This document shows, in pieces, positions 18,133 to 26,452 of a stretch of DNA of 64,000 bases. The notes below the pieces were generated by a model, which made no database searches, was not told the origin of the DNA, and saw nothing but the letters and a program-made list of their open reading frames with translations. The stretch is from Exiguobacterium undae DSM 14481 (GTDB lineage: Bacteria > Bacillota > Bacilli > Exiguobacteriales > Exiguobacteriaceae): the NCBI RefSeq assembly GCF_000620805.1, contig NZ_KK211187.1, positions 1,970,398-2,034,397 on the forward strand, given 5' to 3'. The first letter of the stretch is position 1, and every line of letters starts with the position of its first letter. The translations under genes were made by a program, and so were the position numbers.

Positions 18133-19785
18133 TCACTCTGTCACCATTTCGATCGGAAACTCGACCGTGAACGTACTTCCGATGCCTTCTTCCGACTGAA
18201 CGGATATCGTTCCGTCATGATCTCTGACGATCATCTGACAGATCGCAAGACCAAGACCGGTACCCCCGATTTTCCGGGTATCCGAATTATCGGCCCGGTA
18301 AAATTTATCAAAGATAAACGGGACCGATTTTTCCGGAATTCCGATTCCTTCATCTTCAACCGTCAAGCGGATCAAGTGATCCTGCACGACTCCTTTTATC
18401 TGAATCAGTCCACCGTCCGGTGAATATTTAATCGCATTCATGATCAGGTTCGTGAACAGTTGTTTCATTTTTTCTTCACTTGCCGTCAGCTCGTAACGAC
18501 CCGGTTCAAAAGCAACCCGAATCCGGTGTTTACTGCTTGCCAAGTCAAACATCGGCCGCATTTCAAACACTAATTTCTTTAAGTCCATCCGTTTTTTAGT
18601 CGTGCCTTGCGTCAGATCTTCACCCTTTTGAATCTCCAAAATATCGTCAATCAATTCCGCCAACCGGACAGTCTCGGAATGAATCGTTTCGAGGTATTTT
18701 TTCTGACGCGGACCATCGAGTGTCCGGCGCATCAACAGTTCCGTGAAGCCCATGATCGAGGAAAGCGGTGTCCGCAATTCGTGCGACACGATGGAAACAA
18801 ACTCGGATTGTTTTAAATCAAGTTCCTTCTCCTTCGTCACATCACGCAGGACCAGCATCATCCCCCACTCGACATTGGCAATCGCAATCCGTTCTGCGTA
18901 AGCACTGAGCAGTAAATTCCCCCGGAACGCCGATAATTCAATCGTTTCACCCGGGATTTCCCCGTTCATCAACTGACCGATGTAATCGTGCAAAGCGTCG
19001 GCTTGATCGATATGTTCAAACAATGAGGTCGCCCGTTCGTAGGCATGGCGGAATCCTTGTGCTTGATTAACCAGTTTCGGCGGGAACATGTTCAACAAAG
19101 CCTGATTGGCATAAATCTGTTCGCCGCTGCTTTCGATATAGAGCACCGCTTCGCGGATCGAGTCAAGCAATTGATACGTTTTAATTTTTTCGTGCTCCAT
19201 CTGATGGAACAACAAATGCCGTTCCAGCGTCATACCCAGTTTACGCGACAGGTCGAGGATGTCCCCGACCTGTTCCAGATTAAACTGTTCAAACGGATGC
19301 TTAAGATAGATGATTCCGACGACACCTCCATTGCTTGGTGATTGGACGGGAATGGCCGATTCATACATCCCTTCCGCCGCTGGAAGCTGGACGGATTTAC
19401 GCATCACAAAAGCACGACGCAACACCGAGTATTGATCCAGATCTTTTTCAATCAATTCAATGTCCTCGACCCCTTGCGTTACGAGATGGCTCAGTTGCTC
19501 ACGTCGGTACAACAGGATGGCGCCGGCTTCGAGGTCCACGAGATGAAGCAGTTTGACAAGCAATGTCTCACATGCCGACTCGACATTTTGTGTCGCTAAC
19601 GCTTCCATCATCTCGTTTCGATGCTTCAATTTATGCTCCACTTCGACAAGATCCTGTGTCAGTTGACCGATGCGCTGTTGATCCGTCGTCTCGGTCGCTT
19701 TCACTTCACTTAACGGGAAAGGACCGGTTTTTAGACGATACGGTCTGACTTTTTTTTCGGGACGGTAACGCATGACTTTTTTCAA
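18133..19785 (-). CDS. Sensor histidine kinase (GAF-PAS-HisKA-HATPase)
   Basis: The 550-residue kinase has no membrane segments. A GAF-like domain (about 65-195) and a PAS-like domain (about 205-315) precede the dimerisation domain, with the phosphorylated His335 in SHELRTPLSS, and an HATPase with N, G1 and G2 boxes (NAIKYSPDGG, DEGIGIP, GGTGLGLAIC). The start is TTG at 19785: AAGGAGG lies 7 nt before it, whereas the next ATG is too far away. No response regulator is adjacent; instead the next gene encodes a degenerate GGDEF-EAL protein. Confidence 0.85.
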   Translation of the reverse strand: MKKVMRYRPEKKVRPYRLKTGPFPLSEVKATETTDQQRIGQLTQDLVEVEHKLKHRNEMMEALATQNVESACETLLVKLLHLVDLEAGAILLYRREQLSHLVTQGVEDIELIEKDLDQYSVLRRAFVMRKSVQLPAAEGMYESAIPVQSPSNGGVVGIIYLKHPFEQFNLEQVGDILDLSRKLGMTLERHLLFHQMEHEKIKTYQLLDSIREAVLYIESSGEQIYANQALLNMFPPKLVNQAQGFRHAYERATSLFEHIDQADALHDYIGQLMNGEIPGETIELSAFRGNLLLSAYAERIAIANVEWGMMLVLRDVTKEKELDLKQSEFVSIVSHELRTPLSSIMGFTELLMRRTLDGPRQKKYLETIHSETVRLAELIDDILEIQKGEDLTQGTTKKRMDLKKLVFEMRPMFDLASSKHRIRVAFEPGRYELTASEEKMKQLFTNLIMNAIKYSPDGGLIQIKGVVQDHLIRLTVEDEGIGIPEKSVPFIFDKFYRADNSDTRKIGGTGLGLAICQMIVRDHDGTISVQSEEGIGSTFTVEFPIEMVTE

Positions 19786-19823
19786 TGAGTTTCCTCCTTC
19801 CGGCTCCTGAATTCATGTCTAAA

Positions 19824-19832
19824 ATTATAGCA
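19824..19832 (-). promoter_or_regulatory. Extended -10 promoter of the kinase operon
   Basis: On the minus strand the sequence is TGCTATAAT, a perfect extended -10, about 39 nt before the TTG start. The -35 region is weak, which an extended -10 tolerates. Confidence 0.45.
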
Positions 19833-19859
19833 TGTACACCGATTGCTGAAACAGGAAAT

Positions 19860-20294
19860 TCAATCCGTTGTTTCATTCAACAGACGGCTGAAGGACTGCT
19901 CAAAAGACGCATCTTCTTGACGTGTCCGTTTCTTCGGTCCTTTTGTCCGCCCGCCGGCCCGACGAATTTCCTGTCCAACATGCCGGGTATGTAACAGAAA
20001 ATCAATATTCTCGTTCGTAAAAATCCGACCATTCTGATCAATCGCCTGTCCTTTACGTGCCAACGCCAGCGCTGCGAGACCATAATCCTGAGTCACGACG
20101 ATATCCCCCGGCGCCATCCGGTTGACGATGGCAAAATCAACCGCATCATGCCCTTGACCGATGGTGATGGTCGTCGCACCGGCACGATTGAATTGATGGG
20201 CCGTGTCACAAACTAAAAACACCTCATATCCTCGGCTGAGCCGAATCGTCAAATCCACGACCGGACAGCCGTCGGCATCAATCCATATTTTCAT
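19860..20294 (-). CDS. YaiI/YqxD family protein (DUF188, PIN-like)
   Basis: The 144-residue protein opens with MKIWIDADGCPVV and has GHDAVDFAIVNRM and IVVTQDYGLAALAL, the acidic residues that define the DUF188 family, related to PIN-domain nucleases. The biochemical activity of this family is not known. AAGGAG precedes the ATG. The gene is divergent from the ABC exporter that follows. Confidence 0.85.
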   Translation of the reverse strand: MKIWIDADGCPVVDLTIRLSRGYEVFLVCDTAHQFNRAGATTITIGQGHDAVDFAIVNRMAPGDIVVTQDYGLAALALARKGQAIDQNGRIFTNENIDFLLHTRHVGQEIRRAGGRTKGPKKRTRQEDASFEQSFSRLLNETTD

Positions 20295-20424
20295 GTCCTG
20301 TCACTCCTTACTTCCGTTCACTTCTTTTAGTGTCCGTGACGACAGGAATGACTGTCAAGTGAATCGTTCGAAGTTGACCATCTTCTCCATAAAACAGACA
20401 ATAGACAGGAAAGGATGTGCCGAA

Positions 20425-22173
20425 GTGAAACCTGCTACATTTAAATCATTTTTATCATTACTAAAGAAAAGTGAACCACCGATCGGACTGCTGTCGGCTG
20501 CCGTAACGGTGTCGATCATTCAGGCACTCGCTGCCCTGATGATTCCTTGGTTCTTGAAGTCTTTGATTGACAATTTTTCCGTCGATCGCCTGACACCCGG
20601 GTTGATCACCCTGTTCATCGTGATCTTCATCGTCCAAATGATCAGCAATGCGTTTTCCATCTATTGGCTGCACATTGCGGGACAACGGATCGTCGCGAAT
20701 TTACGGACGATGTTATGGAAACACCTGCTAGCTTTACCCATTCCATTTTACGACGAAACGAAATCCGGTGAGCTCGTCTCGCGTCTCAATAATGATGCGA
20801 CGACGTTACAACAGCTATTATCGGAGCAACTCGTGCGTCTGTTGACATCGATCGTCTCGATCGTCGGTGCAATCACAATCTTATTTTTCCTCGACTGGCA
20901 GATGACGCTCGTGATGGTGATTGCCGTGCCGATTACGTTATTGATCATCATCCCGCTCGTTCGGAAGCTTCACCAGATTTCCCGTGAAACGCAAAAAGAA
21001 CTGGCCGGATTATCCGGATTTTTTGCGGAAATGCTGGGTGAAGTCCGCCTGATCAAATCACAGGCGACGGAAGAGTATGAGATGGACCGGGGACAGACCC
21101 GGATTGAGAATCTGTATGGTTTTGGTGTCAAGGAAGGGAAGGTCCAAGCCATCTTGCTGCCGGTCTTCAACGTTGCCTTGACTTCGATGCTGATCATCAT
21201 CATCAGCTTCGGTGCTTACCGCGTCGCAACGAATCAGATTACAGCCGGTGAACTCGTCGCCTTCTCGTTATACCTGTTCCAAATCATGACTCCGCTTGTG
21301 ACGATGACCGAATTCGTCTCAAAACTGCAAAAAGCACGCGGAGCGACGGAACGGATTTCCGAATTGCTCGAAGAACAGCCGGAAACCGATGGAACACGTC
21401 AGGTCGAGCGCCCGTTCGCAGCGGTTCATTTTAACCAACTGTCGTTCGGTTATGATGAAACGACACTGTTGCATGACGTCACCTTCTCCTTGCCGCGTGG
21501 TCAAACGACGGCAATCGTCGGACCAAGCGGCTCCGGGAAATCAACGTTGTTCGCTCTGCTCGAACGCTTTTATCAACCGACGTCCGGTCAGATCGAACTC
21601 GGTCCACACGCCATCAACGAGTTTGAACTGGCGAGCTGGCGGAATTCAATCGGTTACGTCGCTCAGGATTCGCCGGTCTTGTCCGGGACGATTCGCGACA
21701 ACCTGTTATATGGCTTAACGGGTGACGTCACGGAGCAACAAATCCGGGAAGCGGCCGAGATGGCCAATGCCGACGAATTCATTCGTTCGTTCGCAAACGG
21801 ATACGAAACCGAGATCGGCGAACGGGGCGTCAAACTGTCCGGCGGTCAGCGGCAACGGATTGCCATCGCCCGCGCCCTTCTGCGTGATCCGGAGCTGTTA
21901 CTGCTTGACGAAGCGACTTCAAGTCTTGACTCCGAGTCGGAACGTGTCGTTCAGGAAGCGCTCGAACGGCTGATGGAAGGACGGACGACATTCGTCATCG
22001 CCCACCGTCTCGCCACCGTCCGCCACGCCGATCAAATCGTCGTCCTCGAACAAGGACGTGTTTCCGGCATCGGGACACATGACGCCCTCGTCGCGTCGAA
22101 TGTTTTGTATAATAAACTCGTAACGCAACAATTCATCGGTCAAACCGAAACGACCAGGGGGAGTAACAGATGA
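20425..22173 (+). CDS. ABC multidrug exporter, BmrA-like half transporter
   Basis: The 582-residue protein fuses a six-helix membrane domain (about 1-310) to an ATPase domain with Walker A GPSGSGKST at 366-374, signature LSGGQRQR, Walker B LLLLDEATSSLD with the catalytic Glu, and the switch His in IAHRLAT. It should work as a homodimer exporting drugs or lipids. The GTG at 20425 follows GGAAAGGA; the frame extends farther upstream into the divergent gene without a credible start. Its stop overlaps the next ATG by 4 bp. Confidence 0.88.
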   Translation: MKPATFKSFLSLLKKSEPPIGLLSAAVTVSIIQALAALMIPWFLKSLIDNFSVDRLTPGLITLFIVIFIVQMISNAFSIYWLHIAGQRIVANLRTMLWKHLLALPIPFYDETKSGELVSRLNNDATTLQQLLSEQLVRLLTSIVSIVGAITILFFLDWQMTLVMVIAVPITLLIIIPLVRKLHQISRETQKELAGLSGFFAEMLGEVRLIKSQATEEYEMDRGQTRIENLYGFGVKEGKVQAILLPVFNVALTSMLIIIISFGAYRVATNQITAGELVAFSLYLFQIMTPLVTMTEFVSKLQKARGATERISELLEEQPETDGTRQVERPFAAVHFNQLSFGYDETTLLHDVTFSLPRGQTTAIVGPSGSGKSTLFALLERFYQPTSGQIELGPHAINEFELASWRNSIGYVAQDSPVLSGTIRDNLLYGLTGDVTEQQIREAAEMANADEFIRSFANGYETEIGERGVKLSGGQRQRIAIARALLRDPELLLLDEATSSLDSESERVVQEALERLMEGRTTFVIAHRLATVRHADQIVVLEQGRVSGIGTHDALVASNVLYNKLVTQQFIGQTETTRGSNR

Positions 22174-23051
22174 CAAAAACAATTGGTTTCATCGGACTGG
22201 GTGTCATGGGTCAAGGCATGGTCCGCAATTTATTAAAAGCCGGTTTTTCCGTCAAAGGCTATAACCGGACAAAAGAAAAAGGGCTGCCGCTCGAACAGGA
22301 CGGCGCCGTAATCGTCGATACGATTCAGGAAGCCGTGACGGATGTCGACGTTGTCATCTCGATCGTCGGATATCCGCAGGACGTGGAAGAGATTTATTTG
22401 GCGGAAGACGGCATTTTAGCATCGGCAAACCCGGGGACGATCGTCATTGACATGACGACATCAAGTCCCGCACTCGCAATCCGGATTGCGGAGCAAGCTG
22501 CTCAAACAGGACTTCACGCCCTCGACGCACCGGTCACAGGCGGCGATCTCGGTGCAAAAAACGGGACACTCGCGATTCTCGTCGGCGGCGAAGAAGCAGC
22601 CTTCGATACGGTCAAACCACTGTTCGAGGCGATGGGCAAATCAATCGCCCGCTTTGGTGGTCCGGGACAAGGGCAGTCGGCTAAACTCGCCAATCAGATT
22701 GCGATTGCCGGATCGATGATTGGAACAGCGGAAATGCTGCTGTTCGTCACGAAATCCGGCATCGATCCGACACAGTTCGTCGAGACGATCAAAAGCGGAT
22801 CGGCCGGCAGCTGGTCACTCGAGAATTTGATTCCGCGTGTCATTGCGGAAAACTATTCACCCGGCTTCTTCGTCAAACATTTCATCAAGGACATGCGTTT
22901 GGCACTCGAACGTGCGGATGAGATGGGCATTTCGACACCGGGTCTCGCCCTCGTCAAAGACTTGTATGAGGAACTGGCCGCGTCCGGTCATGCCGAATCA
23001 GGAACACAAGCCCTCTACTTGCTGTTAAAAGAAAAAACACCGTCACGTTAA
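22170..23051 (+). CDS. NAD(P)-dependent beta-hydroxyacid dehydrogenase (3-hydroxyisobutyrate DH family)
   Basis: The 293-residue enzyme has the N-terminal Rossmann motif GFIGLGVMGQGMVRNLL, the substrate-binding DAPVTGGDLGAKNGTL and the catalytic Lys in GQSAKLANQ. The family includes 3-hydroxyisobutyrate, tartronate semialdehyde and succinic semialdehyde reductases, so the exact substrate is open. Translation is coupled to the upstream ABC exporter by an ATGA overlap, an unexpected pairing that may reflect only shared expression. A strong terminator follows. Confidence 0.85.
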   Translation: MTKTIGFIGLGVMGQGMVRNLLKAGFSVKGYNRTKEKGLPLEQDGAVIVDTIQEAVTDVDVVISIVGYPQDVEEIYLAEDGILASANPGTIVIDMTTSSPALAIRIAEQAAQTGLHALDAPVTGGDLGAKNGTLAILVGGEEAAFDTVKPLFEAMGKSIARFGGPGQGQSAKLANQIAIAGSMIGTAEMLLFVTKSGIDPTQFVETIKSGSAGSWSLENLIPRVIAENYSPGFFVKHFIKDMRLALERADEMGISTPGLALVKDLYEELAASGHAESGTQALYLLLKEKTPSR

Positions 23052-23064
23052 GAGACGAAACGAC

Positions 23065-23113
23065 AAAACGAGTCTGACCTGCCCGATGAAGGGTGGATCA
23101 GACTCGTTTTTTT
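23065..23113. terminator. Bidirectional intrinsic terminator
   Basis: AAAACGAGTCTGA pairs with TCAGACTCGTTTT, giving a 13-bp stem followed by a T-run on the plus strand. Confidence 0.85.
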
Positions 23114-23750
23114 ACGCGGGACGTGTCGCTGTCTGTTGTTCTTTTTTTAACTGCTCATAAAAATGTGCCATCGTCGTATCGAAATACGGTGTCAGCAGGA
23201 CAACTCCGACAGTACTGAGTAAGGCGAGGATGCCCCAGATGATGAAGCTGAGGTACAGCTTCACGAGACGCCACTTATGACCATGCATCATCCGTCGACT
23301 TTCCCCGAGTACTTGGAAAAACGACAGATCCGGTCGGTCGATCAACAAAAACGGAACCAGTCGATACATCAGGTAAAAATAGATCGCCGGTACGATCAAA
23401 AAAGAACCCAAGTAGACGAGGAGCGTAACAACCGTATAGGCAGCCATTACCTTCAAATAAAAGCGGATCGATGAAAATCCTTCGAATAATGTGCCGATGC
23501 CTGCCGTCTCACCACGGACGAGACGTAAGTAGGAAATCGTCCGTCCAACCGTAACCGGTGCGAGGACGATTGTCACGACGATGTTCAAGGCGACGAAGCG
23601 AAGCATGCTGTCGAGATTATCTTGGTCAAACGACATCCGACTGGCAGCCAGCGCAAAGATTAAGAAATAAACGATCGAAATGCTGAGCGCTGTCAGCCAC
23701 TTTCCTTTCAGCGTCGCAAGTGCAGCTTGTTTGTACTGTAGATTTGTCAT
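23112..23750 (-). CDS. DUF975 family membrane protein
   Basis: The 212-residue integral membrane protein has about five helices and the DUF975 hallmark near residues 150-175, SRRMMHGHKWRLVKLYLSFI. The function of the family is unknown. AAAGGAG precedes the ATG. It is monocistronic and convergent with the dehydrogenase. The next 384 bp downstream of its promoter contain a structured repeat element and no gene. Confidence 0.8.
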   Translation of the reverse strand: MTNLQYKQAALATLKGKWLTALSISIVYFLIFALAASRMSFDQDNLDSMLRFVALNIVVTIVLAPVTVGRTISYLRLVRGETAGIGTLFEGFSSIRFYLKVMAAYTVVTLLVYLGSFLIVPAIYFYLMYRLVPFLLIDRPDLSFFQVLGESRRMMHGHKWRLVKLYLSFIIWGILALLSTVGVVLLTPYFDTTMAHFYEQLKKEQQTATRPA

Positions 23751-23905
23751 GATGAACTCCTTTACCTTTCAACTTTCCTGTTATAGTTTACCGTAGTCTG
23801 TCTTGAAAAAATAGCAATCCCTGTCTCGATTCCTTCAAGATGTGTCGATTTTTGGGCAGCTATGACAATTGGATTCCCTTCTCTTCTTTAAAGAGCGATG
23901 CAACT

Positions 23906-24052
23906 GAAACCACTTTTTCTTCACTCGCTTTCCTCAGGCGAGACACAAGCCAGTTTCCCTGCCCTGAGGGTCAGGAAAGCGGGTCTTGTTTGTCTCTGAC
24001 AGCGCAAAAAATTGCGCTTTTTCCTGTAGGAGTCTCGTGAATACGTGGTTTC
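23906..24052 (+). repeat. Structured intergenic repeat element, copy 1
   Basis: About 147 bp that match, in reverse orientation, a second copy at 46342-46491. The shared blocks include GCTTTCCTCAGGCGAGACAC, GTTTGTCTCTGACAGCGC and GCGCTTTTTCCTGTAGGAGT. The copy folds as an outer stem (GAAACCAC/GTGGTTTC), an inner stem (CCTCAGG/CCTGTAGG), a long apical hairpin and a second hairpin GCGCAA/TTGCGC. Stem positions differ between copies by compensating changes. I see no protein-coding content. It fills most of the 384-bp gap between the DUF975 gene and cutC. Confidence 0.75.
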
Positions 24053-24060
24053 TTCAAAAT

Positions 24061-24097
24061 AAAAAAGAAGAACAGATGCAAGTCTGCTCCTCTTTTC
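24061..24097 (-). terminator. Probable terminator of cutC
   Basis: On the minus strand GAGGAGCAGA and TCTGTTCTTC pair around a 6-nt loop with two mismatches and are followed by a T-run. Confidence 0.6.
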
Positions 24098-24134
24098 TCC
24101 TAAGATGGACTGTCACACCAACTGATGGCTTTGA

Positions 24135-24800
24135 TTAACGCGCAAGCAGCTGTTTCAGTGCCGCGACTTTATCAGCATCAACTTGACCGTCGACGAGGAC
24201 GGCTGATCCGACGTGCAATTCGGTCGCCTGGGTTGCTTTAAGTAATTCTTCCGCCCGCTCGACCGTGATGCCGGAACCCGGCAGGACGATCAAGTCGGGA
24301 TTTTGCTCAATCAACTGGGCGATGACGGCTTGACCTTCAAGTGCCGTCGCGTGTCCGCCTGACGTTAAGATCCGGTCGACCTCGGGAAAATCGGCCAATA
24401 CTTCAGCTGCTTCCAAGATGTCACGACTGCTGTCGATTGCCCGGTGGAACGTCAGCGACAAATCGCCCTTATGTTTGATGATTCGTCCAAGGAATCCTTC
24501 GTCAACACGTCCGTCTGCCGTCAATGAACCGACGACGATTCCGGCTGCTCCGAGTTCCCGAATCAAATCAATGTCCGTGATGATTGTTTCCTGATCAGCT
24601 TTCGAATAGACAAACGATTTGCTGTGCGGTCGCACGAGGACGTGGACCGGAATCTCGACCGAAGACAAGACCTGCCGGATCAATCCGTAACTCGGCGTCA
24701 ATCCGCCTTCTGATAAGGCCGAGACGAGTTCAAGCCGGTCGGCTCCCGCCCGCTCGGCGGCTGTTGCTTCTTCTACTGTTGCTGCAATGATTTCTAACAT
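24135..24800 (-). CDS. cutC: CutC family protein
   Basis: The 221-residue TIM-barrel protein begins LEIIAATVEEATAAERAGADR and has SEGGLTPSYGLI, VHVLVRPHSKSF and ILTSGGHATALEG, all conserved in the CutC family. CutC was named for copper homeostasis, but its biochemical role is still debated. It lies 25 bp downstream of a DeoR-type regulator, which suggests sugar or sugar-phosphate control of this copy. The protein is slightly shorter than typical (about 240). Confidence 0.88.
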   Translation of the reverse strand: MLEIIAATVEEATAAERAGADRLELVSALSEGGLTPSYGLIRQVLSSVEIPVHVLVRPHSKSFVYSKADQETIITDIDLIRELGAAGIVVGSLTADGRVDEGFLGRIIKHKGDLSLTFHRAIDSSRDILEAAEVLADFPEVDRILTSGGHATALEGQAVIAQLIEQNPDLIVLPGSGITVERAEELLKATQATELHVGSAVLVDGQVDADKVAALKQLLAR

Positions 24801-24825
24801 GATACATCCCTCCCGCCCTAGTGTA

Positions 24826-25590
24826 TCATGAGACGACGGTCCAATTCACCCGTTCATTAAACAGCTTCATCTCCCAAGACGGCGGATAGGTCGAGGGACT
24901 GAGAACGATTTTAGCGCGGCGGAATTCCGCGACCTTATATTTCCGGTTGCCCTCGAATTCGTCACACGCTAAAAAGGCATAGACATCCTTCGTCCGACCG
25001 ATGATGGCTTTTTGAATCAACGACGACTCGATGTCATCGCTGACGAATCCCCGCTCGATCTCGGCTCCGTCGAACGTCAAAAAAGACGCGTCAAACGCGT
25101 AGGCGTCAAGCGCCTGCAAGACTTCGACCCCAACCGTCTGTCCATATGAATCGACGGTTCCGCCGAGTAATCGTATCTCGCCGTGGAACGGTCCCGTTTC
25201 CCGGCACTGTTCGAGATGACTGGCGATCGACAGCGAGTTCGTGACAATCGTTGCGCTGCCGCTCAAGTACGGTAACAGATGTTCGACCGGCTCCCCTTTG
25301 CCTAAAAAGATACAGGAGTAGTCGGCCAGCCAACCTTTCGCATAACGCGCCAGCCGACGGGACAATTGATCGGTCCGTCTTGAAATCGGTGATTCTTGTT
25401 TGCCGCCTTGGTAGATTGCGCCCCCGTAAACCCGCTTCAGTTGTCGTTCCCGCTCGAGTTCCTCGAGATAACGCCGCACGGTCTCCCCGGAAACATCCAG
25501 ACGGTCAATCAAATCCTTCGTCATGACTTTTCCTTCTTCTTCGAGCCATTGCATGATTTGTGATTTTCGTTCCTCTCCTAATAACGACAC
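24826..25590 (-). CDS. DeoR-family transcriptional regulator
   Basis: The 254-residue regulator has an N-terminal winged helix (ERKSQIMQWLEEEGKVMTK, then VSGETVRRYLEELE), followed by a DeoR-C sensor domain of the type that binds sugar phosphates. The GTG at 25590 was chosen because GGGAG is 8 nt upstream; the frame extends to a TTG at 25614. It is in an apparent operon with cutC and probably controls it. The effector cannot be predicted. Confidence 0.8.
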   Translation of the reverse strand: MSLLGEERKSQIMQWLEEEGKVMTKDLIDRLDVSGETVRRYLEELERERQLKRVYGGAIYQGGKQESPISRRTDQLSRRLARYAKGWLADYSCIFLGKGEPVEHLLPYLSGSATIVTNSLSIASHLEQCRETGPFHGEIRLLGGTVDSYGQTVGVEVLQALDAYAFDASFLTFDGAEIERGFVSDDIESSLIQKAIIGRTKDVYAFLACDEFEGNRKYKVAEFRRAKIVLSPSTYPPSWEMKLFNERVNWTVVS

Positions 25591-25760
25591 ATGAACTACT
25601 CCCTTCACAGACAAGTACTACTTCTAGTGTAGCGAACGTCTGTAAAGGTCTTGTAAATCCGGTGTAAAAAAACGTGTAATTCCTATGAAATGTTGTTGAA
25701 TTCGTTTATTTTTCAGAAAGAGGGTCGACACGCTGAAATCGTTTGCCTGATTTACGGCAA

Positions 25761-25809
25761 AAAACCGGTCCATCCCCGCTTCCTGGCAGGAAGAAGGACA
25801 CGAACCGGT
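25761..25809 (-). terminator. Terminator of plsY
   Basis: A long hairpin with ACCGGT arms and an inner CTTCC/GGAAG stem is followed on the minus strand by six Ts. Confidence 0.65.
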
Positions 25810-25814
25810 CCGCA

Positions 25815-26441
25815 TCAATCGATGTCTTTTTTGTCTTTCGCAAACATGTTGATCTTTGATTCCGTCCCTTGACGGATTCGGCTGATGTTATCGCGGTGCT
25901 TGAAGATGACGAACAGGGCAAGAATCGTAAAGAACGTCGGTACGATCCAGTCCTGCTCGATGATGCCGATCGTAATCGAAACAACGATGCCGATGCTTGC
26001 CGCAACGATTGAGCTGAGTGAGACCATTCGGCTGAGTCGTAACGTCGTCAAAAACGAGACGAGCAAAAAGAGGAACAGAATCGGGCTCGTCACGAGCAAC
26101 ATGCCGCCTGACGTCGCAACCGCCTTGCCGCCCTTGAACTTGGCGAAGACCGGATAGATGTGTCCGGTGACGGCCGCTAGTCCGGCAAACAGCGGATGCA
26201 ACTCCGAAGCGAGTAAGATCGGCACGAGGCTGGCTACTGCTCCCTTACCGAGATCACCGATCAAGACGATGATCCCTGCTTTTTTCCCCAACACACGAAA
26301 CGTATTCGTCGTGCCCAGATTTCCACTGCCGTGTTGGCGAATGTCAATCCCGTGCCCCCACTTCCCGACAAGTAAGGCAAACGGAATCGATCCGAGCAAA
26401 TAGCCTAAAATTAAAATCCCGATGATTTCAATCATGGTCAA
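25815..26441 (-). CDS. plsY: Glycerol-3-phosphate acyltransferase PlsY
   Basis: The 208-residue membrane enzyme transfers the acyl group from acyl-phosphate to glycerol 3-phosphate, the first step of phospholipid synthesis in most Gram-positives. Conserved motifs are GSIPFALLVGK, the GSGNLGTTNTFRVLG loop and FKGGKAVATSGG. It has five or more hydrophobic helices and normal length. GGAGG precedes the ATG. Confidence 0.93.
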   Translation of the reverse strand: MTMIEIIGILILGYLLGSIPFALLVGKWGHGIDIRQHGSGNLGTTNTFRVLGKKAGIIVLIGDLGKGAVASLVPILLASELHPLFAGLAAVTGHIYPVFAKFKGGKAVATSGGMLLVTSPILFLFLLVSFLTTLRLSRMVSLSSIVAASIGIVVSITIGIIEQDWIVPTFFTILALFVIFKHRDNISRIRQGTESKINMFAKDKKDID

Positions 26442-26452
26442 CCTCCAACGTA

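Noticed and set aside
20374-20402. TTGACC-N17-GACAAT promoter for the ABC exporter
   Set aside because: The predicted start would fall inside the ribosome binding site, leaving no leader.
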